A stretch of 7,555 bases of DNA from assembly GCA_020062035.1 (NCBI GenBank), contig JAGUXD010000108.1, positions 1-7,555 of the forward strand. Reading direction: 5' to 3'. A program made the translations under genes and the position numbers. Below are positions 1 through 6,791 of the stretch, in pieces. Under the pieces are notes generated by a model. The model was not told the DNA's origin. It saw only the letters and a program-made list of their open reading frames with translations, and searched no databases. This stretch comes from Candidatus Brocadiia bacterium. Lineage in GTDB: Bacteria > Planctomycetota > MHYJ01 > JACQXL01. The stretch's first letter is position 1. The number at the start of each line of letters is the position of its first letter.

Positions 1-14
1 AAGTGCAGAGACCC

Positions 15-30
15 GCAAAACAAGTTTTGC
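15..30. repeat. Short perfect inverted repeat
   Basis: GCAAAAC and GTTTTGC form a 7-bp perfect palindrome around AA (as RNA, 6 bp with a CAAG loop). It lies in the gene-free left end, 5 nt before a longer stem-loop. It could belong to the 3' end of an upstream transcript or be a small dispersed repeat. No function can be assigned. Confidence 0.45.
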
Positions 31-34
31 ACAC

Positions 35-65
35 CTTTAACTCTTTGCTACACAAGGAGTTAGAG
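35..65 (+). terminator. Stem-loop, possible terminator of an upstream gene
   Basis: CTTTAACTCTTTG (35-47) pairs with CAAGGAGTTAGAG (53-65) around the loop CTACA, giving a 13-bp stem with two G-T wobbles. T-rich DNA follows (72-84), but the run is broken by AGGGTA and starts several bases after the stem, so this is not a textbook intrinsic terminator. It could end a transcript entering from the left edge; a plain repeat is equally possible. Confidence 0.3.
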
Positions 66-82
66 TAGATTTTAGGGTATTT

Positions 83-123
83 TTAACAAAGGAGTAAAGA
101 TACTCTTAAAGGGATTAACAAAG
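83..123. repeat. 9-bp direct repeat TTAACAAAG flanking a small hairpin
   Basis: TTAACAAAG occurs at 83-91 and again at 115-123, with starts 32 bp apart. Between them GAGTA (92-96) and TACTC (101-105) form a 5-bp hairpin with an AAGA loop. The arrangement resembles target-site or array debris but is short enough to be chance in A+T-rich DNA. Confidence 0.3.
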
Positions 124-136
124 ACATCCTATAAAC

Positions 137-224
137 CTCACCGCAGAGACGCGGAGGTCGCGGCCCCGATAAATCGGGGCTGAGCTCTCTGCGTCCCCAC
201 TGGGCTCGGTGAGTCGGCGGTGAG
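137..224. repeat. G+C-rich nested palindromic element (REP/MITE-like)
   Basis: Several inverted repeats are nested in 88 bp. CTCACCGC (137-144) is the exact reverse complement of GCGGTGAG (217-224), and CGGTGAG also occurs at 207-213. CGCAGAGA (142-149) matches TCTCTGCG (186-193). The centre, 163-180, is a perfect 18-bp palindrome of GCCCCGAT, AA, ATCGGGGC. A further CGCG...CGCG pair lies at 150-162. The element is far richer in G+C than its surroundings and holds no ORF. Motifs of the CCGCAGAGACGC type are, as I recall, dispersed in many environmental bacterial genomes, so a non-autonomous repeat is the best guess. A structured RNA is the alternative. Confidence 0.55.
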
Positions 225-274
225 TGATTTTATACTTTCCTATGGTATCAAGCAAAATATTAAAATTTCTTGAG

Positions 275-295
275 ATTTCTCCAATGTGGTGAAAT
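275..295. promoter_or_regulatory. Imperfect dyad just upstream of the promoter
   Basis: ATTTCTCC and GGTGAAAT form an interrupted dyad (one T-T mismatch) around AATGT, 8 bp before the proposed -35 box. ATTTCT also occurs at 265-270, exactly 10 bp upstream of the copy at 275-280, which would put both on the same helix face. An activator or repressor site is possible by position, but no regulator family is recognised. Confidence 0.2.
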
Positions 296-303
296 GATTT
301 TTG

Positions 304-331
304 TTGACTTATTATATAAATCTGATAATAT
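304..331 (+). promoter_or_regulatory. Probable sigma70-type promoter for the six-gene cluster
   Basis: TTGACT (304-309) matches the -35 consensus at five of six bases. After a 16-bp spacer comes TAATAT (326-331), four of six, preceded by TG one base upstream (323-324) as in an extended -10. Transcription would start near 338, giving a leader of about 90 nt that begins with a structured segment. GATAAT (324-329) is a better hexamer but leaves only 14 bp of spacer. It is the most convincing promoter in the gene-free region and sits just ahead of the first gene. Confidence 0.5.
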
Positions 332-339
332 TCATATTT

Positions 340-406
340 CCCGCACGGGACGGGGCGAGCCTCACTGGAGCAGTCCCGACGTTATGTCGGGATAGAGAAG
401 CCTCGT
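340..406 (+). promoter_or_regulatory. Structured 5' leader with competing hairpins
   Basis: The leader offers mutually exclusive pairings. CCCG (340-343) can pair with CGGG (346-349). CGGGAC (346-351) can pair with GTCCCG (373-378). TCCCGAC (374-380) pairs with GTCGGGA (386-392) around GTTAT, the strongest stem. GCGAG (355-359) and CTCGT (402-406) could close an outer stem containing that hairpin and a weak CTC-ACTG-GAG hairpin (361-370), making a three-way junction 10 nt before the Shine-Dalgarno. This would suit an attenuator or translational switch, but I recognise no known riboswitch class. A G+C-rich repeat inserted in the leader is the alternative. Confidence 0.35.
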
Positions 407-415
407 AGAGTCAAA

Positions 416-425
416 AAGGAGGTGA
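416..425 (+). promoter_or_regulatory. Perfect Shine-Dalgarno of the first gene
   Basis: AAGGAGGTGA is fully complementary to the usual 16S rRNA 3' tail and ends 4 nt before the ATG at 430. It fixes the start of the HEAT/PDZ gene and predicts strong initiation unless leader structure interferes. Confidence 0.85.
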
Positions 426-429
426 AGCA

Positions 430-1548
430 ATGAAAAGGATAATTGTAATTCTTGTAATGGTTTTGTCTTATCTGATGTTGTGTGCGAGTGCATCTGGGGA
501 GGCAACAGCAAAGGGTGGCACTGGCGGTAAATCCACTGAAGGTGGAGCAGAAGGTGGTAAGGGCGGTGATGGGACAGTAATTACTAAAACAGCGGAGCGT
601 TCTGTTGATGAGATAAAACGGTTAATCAGAGACCTTGATTCTGATGATATCAATGTCCGTGATGAGGCAACTGAGGAACTAAAGAAAATCGGCAGGCCCG
701 CATTGCCTTATCTTGAAGAGGCAACGAAGAGCGATAGCCCTGAGGTTGCCTGGCGTAGCAAAATTATTATCAGGACAATAGAAAGAGAGGAGCGTAAAAA
801 GCAAGCCGGGAAAGAAGAATCACCTGATGAAAGAAAAATTGGTCCTGCTTTAAGGAATTTCCCTAACCGATTCAGTATCACAATTCAGGGCGCAAAACCG
901 GGCACTAAATCATTCTCTTTCTCGCAGGACACTTCGGGCAAGATTACGGTTACTATAACTGAATACGATAAAGACGGCAAAGAAAAGACCCAGACCTATA
1001 CAGCGAATAGCACAGAGGAATTCAAGCAAAAATATCCTGATATAGCCAAGGAATACGGGATTGGTGTCCAGATAGAGATACCTGATATTGATATTGAGGA
1101 TATCTGGAAGGATTTTGGCAGGGCATGGAGCAAACAGTTGGATGATTTGAGAAAAGAGATTGATAAACTCCGGGAAGGAGCCAGACCAAGATGGTTTAAT
1201 CCATTCCAGCCACAACCCCCTAAACCTGAAGACAAAATAAAGGTGCCTCAACAAGAAGAGCCAATCTCGCCTACTGATTTGGGTCTTTGCGTAAAATCTT
1301 TAGAGGACTCACCGTTAAGTAAGGAATTGGATATAGATAATGGTATCGTAGTAGTAAGTGTTGACCCAGACGGGTTGGGCAGGAAAATCGGGCTGAAAAA
1401 AGATGATGTGATTGTGGCAATTAACGATATTGCGGTCGCAACGGTTTGGCAGTCAAGGCGGTTGATAAAAACTTCGCTTGAAAAGGGAAGTATTAAATTA
1501 ACTATTATAAGAGACGGGAAAAAAATGGTTCTAACTTGCCCGAAATGA
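430..1548 (+). CDS. Exported HEAT-like/PDZ domain protein
   Basis: The 372-residue product starts with a Sec signal peptide (charged MKR, hydrophobic core 4-18, likely cleavage near CASASG). A Gly-rich, low-complexity linker follows (about 24-49). Residues 58-118 form an alpha-helical HEAT/ARM-like segment (IKRLIRDLDSDD.NVRDEATEEL) of a kind common in planctomycete exported proteins. Residues 148-212 look like a beta-rich module ending in a TEEFKQKYPDIAKEYG helix. A charged helix (225-250), a Pro-rich spacer (251-282) and a C-terminal PDZ domain (284-372, with GLKKDDVIVAIND) complete it. There is no peptidase motif, so a scaffold or protein-binding role in the periplasm is inferred. It lies 51 bp upstream of an HtrA-type protease and could be its partner or adaptor. 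The start is fixed by a perfect Shine-Dalgarno. The CDS is sure; the function is unknown. Confidence 0.85.
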   Translation: MKRIIVILVMVLSYLMLCASASGEATAKGGTGGKSTEGGAEGGKGGDGTVITKTAERSVDEIKRLIRDLDSDDINVRDEATEELKKIGRPALPYLEEATKSDSPEVAWRSKIIIRTIEREERKKQAGKEESPDERKIGPALRNFPNRFSITIQGAKPGTKSFSFSQDTSGKITVTITEYDKDGKEKTQTYTANSTEEFKQKYPDIAKEYGIGVQIEIPDIDIEDIWKDFGRAWSKQLDDLRKEIDKLREGARPRWFNPFQPQPPKPEDKIKVPQQEEPISPTDLGLCVKSLEDSPLSKELDIDNGIVVVSVDPDGLGRKIGLKKDDVIVAINDIAVATVWQSRRLIKTSLEKGSIKLTIIRDGKKMVLTCPK

Positions 1549-1581
1549 GCCAGAGATTACCCACTGGGTGAAATCTGTGGC
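1549..1581 (+). promoter_or_regulatory. Imperfect intergenic hairpin
   Basis: Starting right after the first gene's stop, GCCA, AGATT and ACCC pair with GGGT, AATCT and TGGC around an ACT loop, interrupted by one G-G mismatch and a 2-nt bulge. No U-tract follows, so it is not a clear terminator. It could cause partial termination, protect the mRNA 3' end, or separate expression of the first gene from the protease. Its apex CCCACTGGG also occurs at 196-204. Confidence 0.35.
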
Positions 1582-1588
1582 TAAAAAC

Positions 1589-1596
1589 GGAGGTGA
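1589..1596 (+). promoter_or_regulatory. Strong Shine-Dalgarno of the protease gene
   Basis: GGAGGTGA ends 3 nt before the ATG at 1600. It lets the protease be translated independently of the first gene, unlike the overlapped or poorly marked starts downstream. Confidence 0.8.
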
Positions 1597-1599
1597 TTT

Positions 1600-2751
1600 A
1601 TGAGAAGTATTTATCTGGGGTTAATTGTCTTATCAGGTGTCATTTTTGGTATTCTGCTCTCTAAATATTACGAAACAACTCGTCTTAATGCCTCCCCTCT
1701 TTTATCAGAAGCTGAGCGAAACGAGATATTGAAAGAACTGCGTCAATTCAAGGATAATTCCAGTCAGTTTATTAAACTGGTTAAATTAGTGCGTTCTTCA
1801 GTGGTAAGTATTTCTACTAAAAAGGTTCTTGTCGGCTATGAAGACGATTTCTTTGGTTGGTTTTCAATTCCGCGCAGGTTTGAGACCTCTCAAATCGGCT
1901 CTGGTGTAATCGTTGATAAAAATGGTTATATCATCACCAATAACCATATTGTTCAGGGAATGGATGAAATTAAGGTGGTTTTAGATGATGGCCGTGAATT
2001 TACCGGAAAGGTTGTTGGCGGAGATTCAGTAACTGATATTGCGGTTGTTAAAATCAAGACCTCGGACTTACAGCCGGCAATATTAGGGGACTCTGATAAG
2101 ATAGAAATAGGCGAGGTGGTTTTGGCAATCGGTAGTCCATTTGGGCTCGGACAGTCAGTAACATCCGGTATCATCAGCGCAAAGCGAAATTTACCGGTTT
2201 CATCACGAAGAAGTCCTGATTATCCAGATTTTATCCAGACCGATGCGGCAATCAATCCGGGTAATAGCGGAGGTCCTCTTGTCTCTCTGAGTGGCGAGGT
2301 AATCGGTATCAACTCTTTTATTATTACGAGAAGCGGTGGTTTCCAGGGTGTCGGGTTTGCAATTCCGATTAACCGGGCTAAATATATTATGGAGCAGATT
2401 TTAGAGAAAGGGAAAATTCTAAGACCATTCTTAGGCGTTAGCACAACCGTTATAGATGAGGCATTATCATATAAGTATGGCTTTAATTCATTAGATAAAT
2501 TCCTGAATGAGTTAAAGATAGATAAACCGACCGGTGTTTTTATACTGGAGGTAATAGGAAATTCTCCGGCACAAGAAGCAAAACTCCGTGAGGGCAATAT
2601 CATCTTAGAATACAACAATAAACCGATTACTTCGTCGGATGAACTATATGAGTTTGTTAACAAATCTAAGATAGGCGAAAAGGTAAATCTGAAAATCCTG
2701 CGCAATGGTAAAGAGAAAATGATTACAGTAAGTATTGGGGAAAGAAAATAA
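1600..2751 (+). CDS. htrA: Membrane-anchored HtrA/DegS-type serine protease
   Basis: The 383-residue protein belongs to the trypsin-like S1C (HtrA/Deg) family, ATP-independent proteases that degrade or sense misfolded envelope proteins. Residues 4-21 form one hydrophobic segment without a clear cleavage site, so a DegS-like N-terminal anchor with the protease outside the inner membrane is likely. A possible linker helix spans 35-65. The full catalytic triad is present: His116 (in TNNHIVQG), Asp146 (TDIAVV) and Ser223 (GNSGGPL). A single PDZ domain covers about 275-380, with an extended loop (about 286-310) before TGVFILEV. Its usual AGLxxGD turn is altered to AKLREGN. The gene has its own strong Shine-Dalgarno, follows a PDZ protein gene and overlaps the next gene by 1 nt (TAATG). 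The family is certain; substrates are unknown. Confidence 0.95.
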   Translation: MRSIYLGLIVLSGVIFGILLSKYYETTRLNASPLLSEAERNEILKELRQFKDNSSQFIKLVKLVRSSVVSISTKKVLVGYEDDFFGWFSIPRRFETSQIGSGVIVDKNGYIITNNHIVQGMDEIKVVLDDGREFTGKVVGGDSVTDIAVVKIKTSDLQPAILGDSDKIEIGEVVLAIGSPFGLGQSVTSGIISAKRNLPVSSRRSPDYPDFIQTDAAINPGNSGGPLVSLSGEVIGINSFIITRSGGFQGVGFAIPINRAKYIMEQILEKGKILRPFLGVSTTVIDEALSYKYGFNSLDKFLNELKIDKPTGVFILEVIGNSPAQEAKLREGNIILEYNNKPITSSDELYEFVNKSKIGEKVNLKILRNGKEKMITVSIGERK

Positions 2752-4790
2752 TGATGATGAGTATCATCTGTATTGCTTCGCTTCTCGTAATTACACTTTC
2801 AGGACCGCCTAAAATCTGGGCAAATAAGCCAGTCGCGCCAATAGAACCAAGTAAAGCCCATATTAGAGTTAGTTCTGAAGTAGATGACTTACTTAAGAAC
2901 GTTTATAAGTCAGAATCAGAAAAAGATTGGACAAATGCTGTAAAAAATTATCAGAAGGCATTGGAACTTTATCCGCAATATGTAGTGAACCAGTCTCTTT
3001 GGGAAAAAGACAAGGACAGTTCTCTTTATTGGGGAGTGAGATATTTCTGCCTGAATGCAATTCGGAATATGCCCGCAGAAGCCAGAAAGATATACAATGA
3101 AACATTCTCGCAACTTGCCAAACATCTTTCTGACTCTGCTTGTAAAATAGACCCATCTACTAACAGTGTTTGGTATCTTGATATTGATAAGTTAGCACAG
3201 ATTACAGAACGATATCCCTTTTGTAAAGAGGCAGAAAGAGCATTATTGATTTTGATAGATTGGTATTTGGAACAGGCGGATTTATATCTTGCCTATCGTT
3301 ATTATAAGCAACTTATCTGGCTTTATCCTTCATACCAGAATGAAATAACCCTGCCGGCAAATACGATAATAAACTCTCTTTTAGTAAAACCAGATGAGAC
3401 ATCTAAAGAAGGATGGTTCAGTTATGGTGGTAATAATGACCGTTCCAAAGTAATGACAGTAAAGGGCTCGGGAGAGCAATTTTCGTTATGTGGTTATTTT
3501 GACCTGCCGACCGATACAATGAAACTTGCCAGACCACCGCTGATTGACCCTCTGATAAGAACCGGTAGAAAAATAGAAGAACCCATTCCATTTTTTCCTG
3601 TGATAAAGGATGGAAGTTTGTATTTATCAGGAGGCAATGGTATTTATGTCTTATCGCTTCCTGAAGATGTTTCTAAGGAACCAATGTTATTACCACTAAA
3701 ATGGAAATTTGAGATACCGCTTGAAGAAAACCTGCAATTGTTTCCTGAAGAAAGGGCGATAAACACCGCGACAGTTTCAGACGAAAATGAACGACTTTAT
3801 GTTCCGCTTATTACTTCATTTGAAAAGCATGAGCGAAAATTAGGATTTCTTACTGTTAAATATCCCTTTCCCAGACGCACCCTGTTTGCTTTTAATACCA
3901 GAAATGGCAGAATTCTATGGGATACAGCAAAAGATGAATCCCTGAAACATATGCTGTTCCCGATTGCACCGCTTGAAGAAGAGCAAGTTTTGTATGTTGC
4001 CGGGATTAATATGCCTAATCAAACCGATGTTCCTGAGCATTATATTTTAGCGATGAATCCTCAAAATGCTGAAGTATATTTTAAGACCTTTGTTGCATCA
4101 GGCATTTTAGAAACCAATCTTTTTAATAACCCAACCAGAGAGCCAATCGCCTCGGCGATTACTGTTGATAGCGATAATATTTATTATTGTTCGCAGATGG
4201 GAGTTATCGCCGCAGTAGATAAACATTTAGGTCTTCTTAAATGGCTAAAAAAATACCCTCAGTATTATATTCCGCCAACCTGGCCCGATTATATCCCACC
4301 AAGATTACCTCTGCGATGGATAAATAACCCGATTATTAAAATATCCGAACCGATTTATAATCGTTCAGCAATCATTGTAACTTGTATTGACTCCCCCTTT
4401 CTTTATATTATCTCAACTGAAAATGGCGAAGAACTCTGGCGATGGAATGCAGATGAAACAGAACTGGGTAATATAAGATACATTTTGGGCTTGAGAGACG
4501 GCTTATTAGTTATTTCTGGGGAAACAGCCATTGTTTGTCTGAACCTTACTAAAAATGGCAAAATAGAATGGATAATAACCGGACACGGGATTAGCGGTAA
4601 AGGTGCTGTCTGCGATAATAATAAAGTTTATGTTCCAACAAACCAGGCAATCCTTGAAATAGGGCTAAAATCCGGTAAATTACTTAATATCCATCAATTG
4701 AACAAAAACACGGGACACTTACTTCTTGCAGATAATCTCATGGTGATTACATCCTTAAATCGGTTAGCTATTTATAGAATAAAAGAATAA
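2751..4790 (+). CDS. Exported TPR / PQQ-like beta-propeller protein
   Basis: This 679-residue protein has a signal peptide (about 1-24, MMMSIICIASLLVITLSG, cleavage perhaps at IWA). A helical N-terminal half follows, including a TPR-like unit (about 56-80, WTNAVKNYQKALELYPQ) and a second alpha-repeat zone (about 140-205). After a WFSYGGNNDRS motif (222-232), propeller blades show degenerate PQQ-type repeats: LFAFNTRNGRILW (378-390), GVIAAVDKHLGLLKW (484-498), LYIISTENGEELWRW (551-565) and ILEIGLKSGKLL (634-645). Such propellers usually bind proteins, as in BamB; PQQ cofactor or dehydrogenase activity is not shown. The ATG at 2751 overlaps the protease stop (TAATG) with GGGG at 2737-2740 as Shine-Dalgarno; ATGs at 2754 and 2757 are alternatives. 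Periplasmic assembly or scaffolding is inferred from export and neighbours. Confidence 0.88.
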   Translation: MMMSIICIASLLVITLSGPPKIWANKPVAPIEPSKAHIRVSSEVDDLLKNVYKSESEKDWTNAVKNYQKALELYPQYVVNQSLWEKDKDSSLYWGVRYFCLNAIRNMPAEARKIYNETFSQLAKHLSDSACKIDPSTNSVWYLDIDKLAQITERYPFCKEAERALLILIDWYLEQADLYLAYRYYKQLIWLYPSYQNEITLPANTIINSLLVKPDETSKEGWFSYGGNNDRSKVMTVKGSGEQFSLCGYFDLPTDTMKLARPPLIDPLIRTGRKIEEPIPFFPVIKDGSLYLSGGNGIYVLSLPEDVSKEPMLLPLKWKFEIPLEENLQLFPEERAINTATVSDENERLYVPLITSFEKHERKLGFLTVKYPFPRRTLFAFNTRNGRILWDTAKDESLKHMLFPIAPLEEEQVLYVAGINMPNQTDVPEHYILAMNPQNAEVYFKTFVASGILETNLFNNPTREPIASAITVDSDNIYYCSQMGVIAAVDKHLGLLKWLKKYPQYYIPPTWPDYIPPRLPLRWINNPIIKISEPIYNRSAIIVTCIDSPFLYIISTENGEELWRWNADETELGNIRYILGLRDGLLVISGETAIVCLNLTKNGKIEWIITGHGISGKGAVCDNNKVYVPTNQAILEIGLKSGKLLNIHQLNKNTGHLLLADNLMVITSLNRLAIYRIKE

Positions 4791-4791
4791 T

Positions 4792-5841
4792 ATGATACTC
4801 ATCTTAAGAAGTGTTATTTTGTCAGTATTGGCGATACTTTTCTTATTTACCCATGGTCGCACTATAACCTTATCTGAAAAACAAGAAGATACAGATAAGA
4901 AGATGCTACAAGAGAAGGTTGAGAGGGGGTTAAATTATCTTGCCAGAACTCAAAATCAGAATGGTTCATGGACCTGTCGGGTGGGCTATAAATTAAACGA
5001 TACCTATCAAGGCGAGGAATATGATAATGTTGGAGTAACTGCAATATGTGGCATTGCTTTCCTGTCACAGGGAAGCACCCCCGGACGAGGGAAATACGGA
5101 CAGAATGTAGAAAAAGCAATCCAATTTGTTTTAAGTTGCTCAAGGAAAACTGATGGCTATATTACCAGGCACGGAAGCAGGATGTATGAGCACGGTTTTG
5201 CGACGTTATTTCTGGCAGAGGCGTATGGAATGTCTAAAAGAGAGGATATAAAAGAGAAGTTAAGAAAAAGTGCTCAACTTATTATCGCAAGCCAGAATTC
5301 TAATGGTGGCTGGCGTTATCAACCAGCGCCAATTGACTCGGATATCTCGGTAACTGTTACAATCCTACAGGCATTGAGAGCGACGCGTAATGTCGGAATT
5401 GCTGTGCCTAAAGAAGTAATTGATAAGGCAGTTCAGTATGTAAAACGTTCTCAACAAGCAGGCGGCGCTTTTAATTACCAGTTAACGCCACCCTCGCGGG
5501 TTTCTTTTGCCCTAACTGCGGCTGGAGTTACTTCTCTTTTGAGTGCTGGAGAGTATGATACCCCTGCGATACAACAAGGTATCCGCTTTATGCTTAATAA
5601 TATGCCTGCTGTCTGCGGCGACTATCATTATTTTTACGGACATTATTACGCAGTTCAGTCGTTCTTTCAGGCAGGTGGCAAGAACTGTGAGCAATATTTT
5701 CGCCGTCTCCAGAATGAAATTATCCCTAAGCAATTACCCGACGGTTCATGGACAGATGATGTCGGTTCACCTTATGCAACTGCAATGGCTTGTATTATTT
5801 TACAGATAACAAACGATTACCTGCCTATCTTTCAGAAATGA
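4792..5841 (+). CDS. Secreted prenyltransferase/squalene-oxidase-repeat protein
   Basis: The 349-residue product has an N-terminal signal peptide (hydrophobic 2-20) and a predicted alpha/alpha-toroid fold. Four QxxxGxW/F motifs are visible: Q54-W60, Q168-W174, Q221-F227 and Q314-W320. Squalene-hopene cyclases carry similar QW motifs but are about 630 residues and have a DxDD acid motif. Here the nearest match is DSDI (182-185), so terpene cyclisation is not supported. The C-terminal signature (YHYFYGHYYAVQSFFQAGGK, then ATAMACIILQ...YLPIFQK) marks, as I recall, a family abundant in planctomycetes with unknown function. The gene begins 1 nt after the previous stop with no good Shine-Dalgarno and ends in an ATGA overlap with fmt, so its translation is probably coupled. 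The substrate, if any, is unknown. Confidence 0.88.
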   Translation: MILILRSVILSVLAILFLFTHGRTITLSEKQEDTDKKMLQEKVERGLNYLARTQNQNGSWTCRVGYKLNDTYQGEEYDNVGVTAICGIAFLSQGSTPGRGKYGQNVEKAIQFVLSCSRKTDGYITRHGSRMYEHGFATLFLAEAYGMSKREDIKEKLRKSAQLIIASQNSNGGWRYQPAPIDSDISVTVTILQALRATRNVGIAVPKEVIDKAVQYVKRSQQAGGAFNYQLTPPSRVSFALTAAGVTSLLSAGEYDTPAIQQGIRFMLNNMPAVCGDYHYFYGHYYAVQSFFQAGGKNCEQYFRRLQNEIIPKQLPDGSWTDDVGSPYATAMACIILQITNDYLPIFQK

Positions 5842-6791
5842 GACTAATATTTATCGGTAGTTCGGACTTGGGCGTGCCTACTTTAAGAATGCTTGCCACT
5901 CAAAAAAAGCACTCGGTTATCGCAGTAATCACTCAACCCGATAGCAAAAAAGGAAGGGGCTTAAAAGAATCTATCTCTCCAGTAAAACAAGAATCCCTGA
6001 AATATCCCAACTTAAAAATATACCAACCTGAGAATATCAATGATGAATTGTTTATCAGGCAATTAAAGGACCATGCTGTTGAGTTGATTGTTGTAGTTGC
6101 CTATGGCCAGAAATTATGTCGTGAGATTTTAGGATTACCATCAAAGTGCTGCATTAATATTCATCCTTCACTTCTACCTAAATATCGTGGGGCTTCACCT
6201 GTAAATTATGCTATTCTTAACGGTGATAAACAAACCGGAATTACTATAATCAAGATGACAGAGAAAATGGATGCCGGGCCAATCATTAAGCAGGTTGTTA
6301 TAGATATCAGGGATAATGAAACCGCTGTAGAATTAAACGCTCGTCTTTCCTATGAATCCGCGCGGATATTGGAAAACATCCTTAATGAAATTGATAGGGG
6401 AACGATTTCATTTACACCGCAAGATGAAAGTAAAATAAGTTTGGCACCTAAACTTAAAAAGTCAGACGGAGAGATAAAGTGGAATAATTCCTGTTCAAAG
6501 ATTATAAATCAAATAAGAGCAATGCAACCCTGGCCAGGTGCTTATACTTTTGTCAAAAAACCGCCTCTTAAGTTGGATATTTTAGAAGCGAGCCATTATA
6601 ATGCTTTTACTAATGATATAGCCGGTAAGATAGTGGATATTACTAATAAAGAACTAATTATTTCTTGCGGGCAGGGCGAAAAATTGTCTATTATAAAAGT
6701 AAGACCAGCCGGTAGTAAGGCTCTAAACGTGAAAGAATTTATTAACGGCTATCGTCTAAAAATCGGAGATAAACTTGGGAAAGAAATTTGA
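5838..6791 (+). CDS. fmt: Methionyl-tRNA formyltransferase
   Basis: Fmt transfers a formyl group from 10-formyltetrahydrofolate to Met-tRNAfMet for translation initiation in the cytoplasm. The 317-residue length is typical. The N-terminal Rossmann-like domain begins MRLIFIGSSDLGVPTL. TQPD lies at 32-35. The folate/catalytic site is complete: Asn107 and His109 in NIHPSLLPKYRGASP, and Asp145 in KMDAGPI. The C-terminal tRNA-binding domain carries APKLKKSDGEIKW (203-215) and IRAMQPWPGAY (226-236). The ATG at 5838 was chosen because it aligns with the family start and forms an ATGA overlap with the preceding gene. An in-frame ATG at 5790 would add 16 unrelated residues. No clear Shine-Dalgarno is present, so coupling is expected. 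It overlaps the DUF116 gene by 17 nt. No deformylase gene lies in the window. Confidence 0.97.
   Translation: MRLIFIGSSDLGVPTLRMLATQKKHSVIAVITQPDSKKGRGLKESISPVKQESLKYPNLKIYQPENINDELFIRQLKDHAVELIVVVAYGQKLCREILGLPSKCCINIHPSLLPKYRGASPVNYAILNGDKQTGITIIKMTEKMDAGPIIKQVVIDIRDNETAVELNARLSYESARILENILNEIDRGTISFTPQDESKISLAPKLKKSDGEIKWNNSCSKIINQIRAMQPWPGAYTFVKKPPLKLDILEASHYNAFTNDIAGKIVDITNKELIISCGQGEKLSIIKVRPAGSKALNVKEFINGYRLKIGDKLGKEI
6765..6768 (+). promoter_or_regulatory. Shine-Dalgarno supporting the TTG start of the DUF116 gene
   Basis: GGAG lies inside fmt, 6 nt before the TTG at 6775. An in-frame stop at 6757-6759 blocks any longer reading, and no ATG or GTG follows before the conserved NYAPEKVMLL segment, so this site decides the start. 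Confidence 0.65.

Noticed and set aside
3..65. 3' end of an upstream protein gene on the plus strand
   Set aside because: One frame is open for 21 codons up to a TAG at 66-68, but no recognisable protein motif is seen and the stretch is dominated by hairpins; too short to support a gene.
355..406. tRNA-like or tRNA gene fold
   Set aside because: Only short stems form; there is no T-loop (GTTCRA), no anticodon arm of proper size and no acceptor stem.
340..410. Cobalamin or c-di-GMP riboswitch
   Set aside because: The CTCACTG and GCACGGGACG stretches recall fragments of these classes, but the B12 box and the GEMM core elements are not present.
475..495. Lipoprotein signal in the HEAT/PDZ protein
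   Set aside because: Cys18 follows LML rather than a typical lipobox (L-A/S-G/A-C), so an ordinary signal peptide is more likely.
2220..2705. 161-codon antisense open frame
   Set aside because: It lies opposite the conserved HtrA coding sequence and gives no recognisable domain; a shadow of the real gene.
3400..4790. PQQ-dependent dehydrogenase
   Set aside because: The blades show only degenerate PQQ-type repeats with no identifiable cofactor or catalytic residues, and the TPR-like N-terminus does not fit a dehydrogenase.
5790..5837. Longer fmt reading from an upstream in-frame ATG
   Set aside because: The added 16 residues (MYYFTDNKRLPAYLSE) have no family counterpart and lie wholly within the previous gene; MRLIFIGSS at 5838 is the usual Fmt N-terminus.
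4792..5841. Squalene-hopene cyclase
   Set aside because: Half the expected length, secreted, and without the DxDD motif; only the repeat fold is shared.
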